From NCBI GenBank assembly GCA_019925105.1, contig JAHGAU010000011.1, positions 1 through 64,000 on the forward strand: a DNA stretch of 64,000 bases. Reading direction: 5' to 3'. The notes beneath the pieces were generated by a model. It was not told the origin of the DNA. It saw nothing but the letters and a program-made list of their open reading frames with translations, and did not search any database. Positions 62,614-64,000 of the stretch are shown here, piece by piece (within the stretch, counting starts at the first letter, position 1; every line of letters starts with the position of its first letter). Made by a program: the position numbers and the translations under genes. This stretch comes from Niebla homalea (taxonomy: Eukaryota; Ascomycota; Lecanoromycetes; Lecanorales; Ramalinaceae).

Positions 62614-64000
62614 AAATAACCTTAAATTAAACCGTTAATATAATCTTATTATTACCGGTAAAGCAAACGTAAAAAACGGTTAAGGAAGTAAAGGTTTATA
62701 TAAAAGCAAAAGAGATAATAATATAATTCGCGGACCTCCTTTACCTAAATAATAAAGATTAAATCGACTTCTTTATAGAGCGAATAATAGAGGTATTAAA
62801 TAAAATAATCGATAAAATAATCTTATTAATAAAGCTTTTTTTAAAGAGCTAAAATTTATTAAAATAAAGGATATATAACCGCGATTATAAAGGTAAAAAG
62901 GTTAATTAAATAAGTTTTTAAATATAAAAATTAAAAGATACTTAATTAATTAAAAGTTACTTAAAAAGAAAAAGAAAGGATTATTAAAAAGATTAAGTAA
63001 ATATACTTTTAATTTACGGTATATAATTTAATAGTTTTACTTTATAATATTTAAAAGTAAATAAAATATAATAAGGAATAAAATAAGAAATTAAAGTTTA
63101 TTTTTAAATTCCCGTCCTTTAAGAAATCCGATAATATATTAATTAATATTTTTAATGGTAAAATTAAGGCCCTTAATAGAGTATTTTTCCCCCCTCCGTT
63201 AAAAATTAACTTAAACGATATCGACAGCGTTACGTATTTTAACCCCATAATAGTAAATAAGGTAATAATATAAGATATAATAATTAAAGCGATTAATAAA
63301 TTAAAAAAAAATAAAGCCTTAAAATTAAATAAAATTCTCAATAGATTCCTATTAATAATAATCTTACCGTTTAAGAAGGTTTTTTTTTTAAAATATACCT
63401 TAATATTAATTATTATTTACGTAAGTTTAAGGAAACGAAAACGATTATCCTTAAGAAGTTTATTAAGCCGGATTACTTTAAGGTAAAATCTTATAGACTT
63501 ATAATACTTTTTTATAAGTTAAGGAAAACCTTAAAAACGGTAATAACGAAGATCCTTAATAATTATATAAAAAATTACGGATTTCTTTTTAATTAATAAA
63601 TAAAAATAAAAAGAAATTAATTAATAGAAATAACCCTTAAAAAATTAATCGATAATATATATATAATATAGGGTTACGGGAAGAAATATATTATAAGTTT
63701 TTTTTCTTTTAATATTATAAATACTTTTAATAAATTAAACTGTTAAAGGTTATTATATAACTTAAAAAAGAAAAAAATATTACCCTTTTTAATTAAATAA
63801 ATAAAGAATTTCTTAAATAATTAAGTTATATTAATTAACTTAAGATAAAAGATAAGCTTAATAAAATCCGTTATAATAAGGATTCCTTAAAAATCACTTT
63901 ATTTTTTTATATTATTTTTATTTTTGAATAATTTATTAATTAAAAAGTTTTTTAAATTAAAATAAAAAACTTAAGTTAAAAACTTTATTAATAACGTTTA
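62614..64000 (+). mobile_element. Tad1-like LINE copy E, continued (ORF2), cut by window end
   Basis: It resumes copy E after the copy C insertion. It is collinear with copy A from about 27,790 to 29,180, including the region of the K-x-K-A-P reverse transcriptase motif near 63,300-63,340, and ends just at the F-x-D-D box near 63,980. It is more diverged from A and B than they are from each other, in line with its being the oldest copy by nesting. The open minus frame at 63,051-63,341 is antisense noise. Confidence 0.7.

Noticed and set aside
1..64000. CRISPR arrays, rRNA, bacterial operons
   Set aside because: Repeats are tandem without unique spacers, no rRNA-like sequence is seen, and the intron and retroelements are eukaryotic.

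Overview
The window looks like a gene-poor, AT-rich compartment of a filamentous ascomycete (Pezizomycotina) genome. Most of it is degraded repeats with the dinucleotide pattern of repeat-induced point mutation (RIP): CpA and TpG are almost absent and TpA is abundant, while many remaining C and G bases sit in CpG, CpC or GpG. Reading frames in recognisable retrotransposon domains are broken by TAA/TAG where CAA, CAG or TGG would be expected. The one convincing gene has a fungal-style intron and belongs to a family I associate with fungi. The genus cannot be told from this sequence.

Layout. (1) 1-9,632: one very large imperfect inverted repeat. The outer parts of its arms are 12-bp GGG-anchored minisatellite (well preserved on the right at about 8,460-9,590, badly degraded on the left at about 40-1,240). 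The inner parts are AT-rich degenerate tandem repeats, and the centre lies near 4,500-4,745. (2) 9,633-10,630: transitional sequence with a 27-bp direct repeat and a 12-mer remnant. (3) 10,637-12,393 (-): a GC-normal island with the only convincing gene, a PD-(D/E)XK nuclease-like protein with one intron and an apparent 1-nt frameshift. (4) 12,394-17,160: flanking sequence, a GC-rich hairpin patch, a perfect 22-copy 9-bp microsatellite, and unclassified degraded repeat. (5) 17,164-25,209: two tandem copies of a retroelement-like repeat (family T), the second carrying a fresh 172-bp solo LTR. (6) 25,210-30,977 (+), 41,964-47,741 (+) and 56,818-62,601 (-): three full-length copies of a Tad1-like LINE, each bounded by 12-13 bp target-site duplications. 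Further broken copies lie at 49,664-56,660 and 62,614-64,000. (7) 30,991-36,200: a degraded Ty3/Gypsy element with reverse transcriptase, RNase H and integrase remnants. (8) 38,781-39,507: a SINE-like element with a Pol III A-box-like head and a tail shared with the LINE. (9) 40,236-41,177: an internally deleted family-T copy, followed by a GC-rich hairpin patch.

How the parts relate. The LINE supplied the machinery for its own copies and plausibly for the SINE-like element. RIP then inactivated nearly all repeated DNA, leaving only short or single-copy sequence intact: the nuclease-like gene, the solo LTR, the minisatellite and small GC patches. Nesting gives a relative order on the right side: the oldest is the (+) LINE starting near 49,664, which was interrupted by the (-) copy ending at 56,660 and by the (-) copy at 56,818-62,601. 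No tRNA, rRNA or CRISPR was found. All assignments come from reading the sequence; no database or alignment was run.
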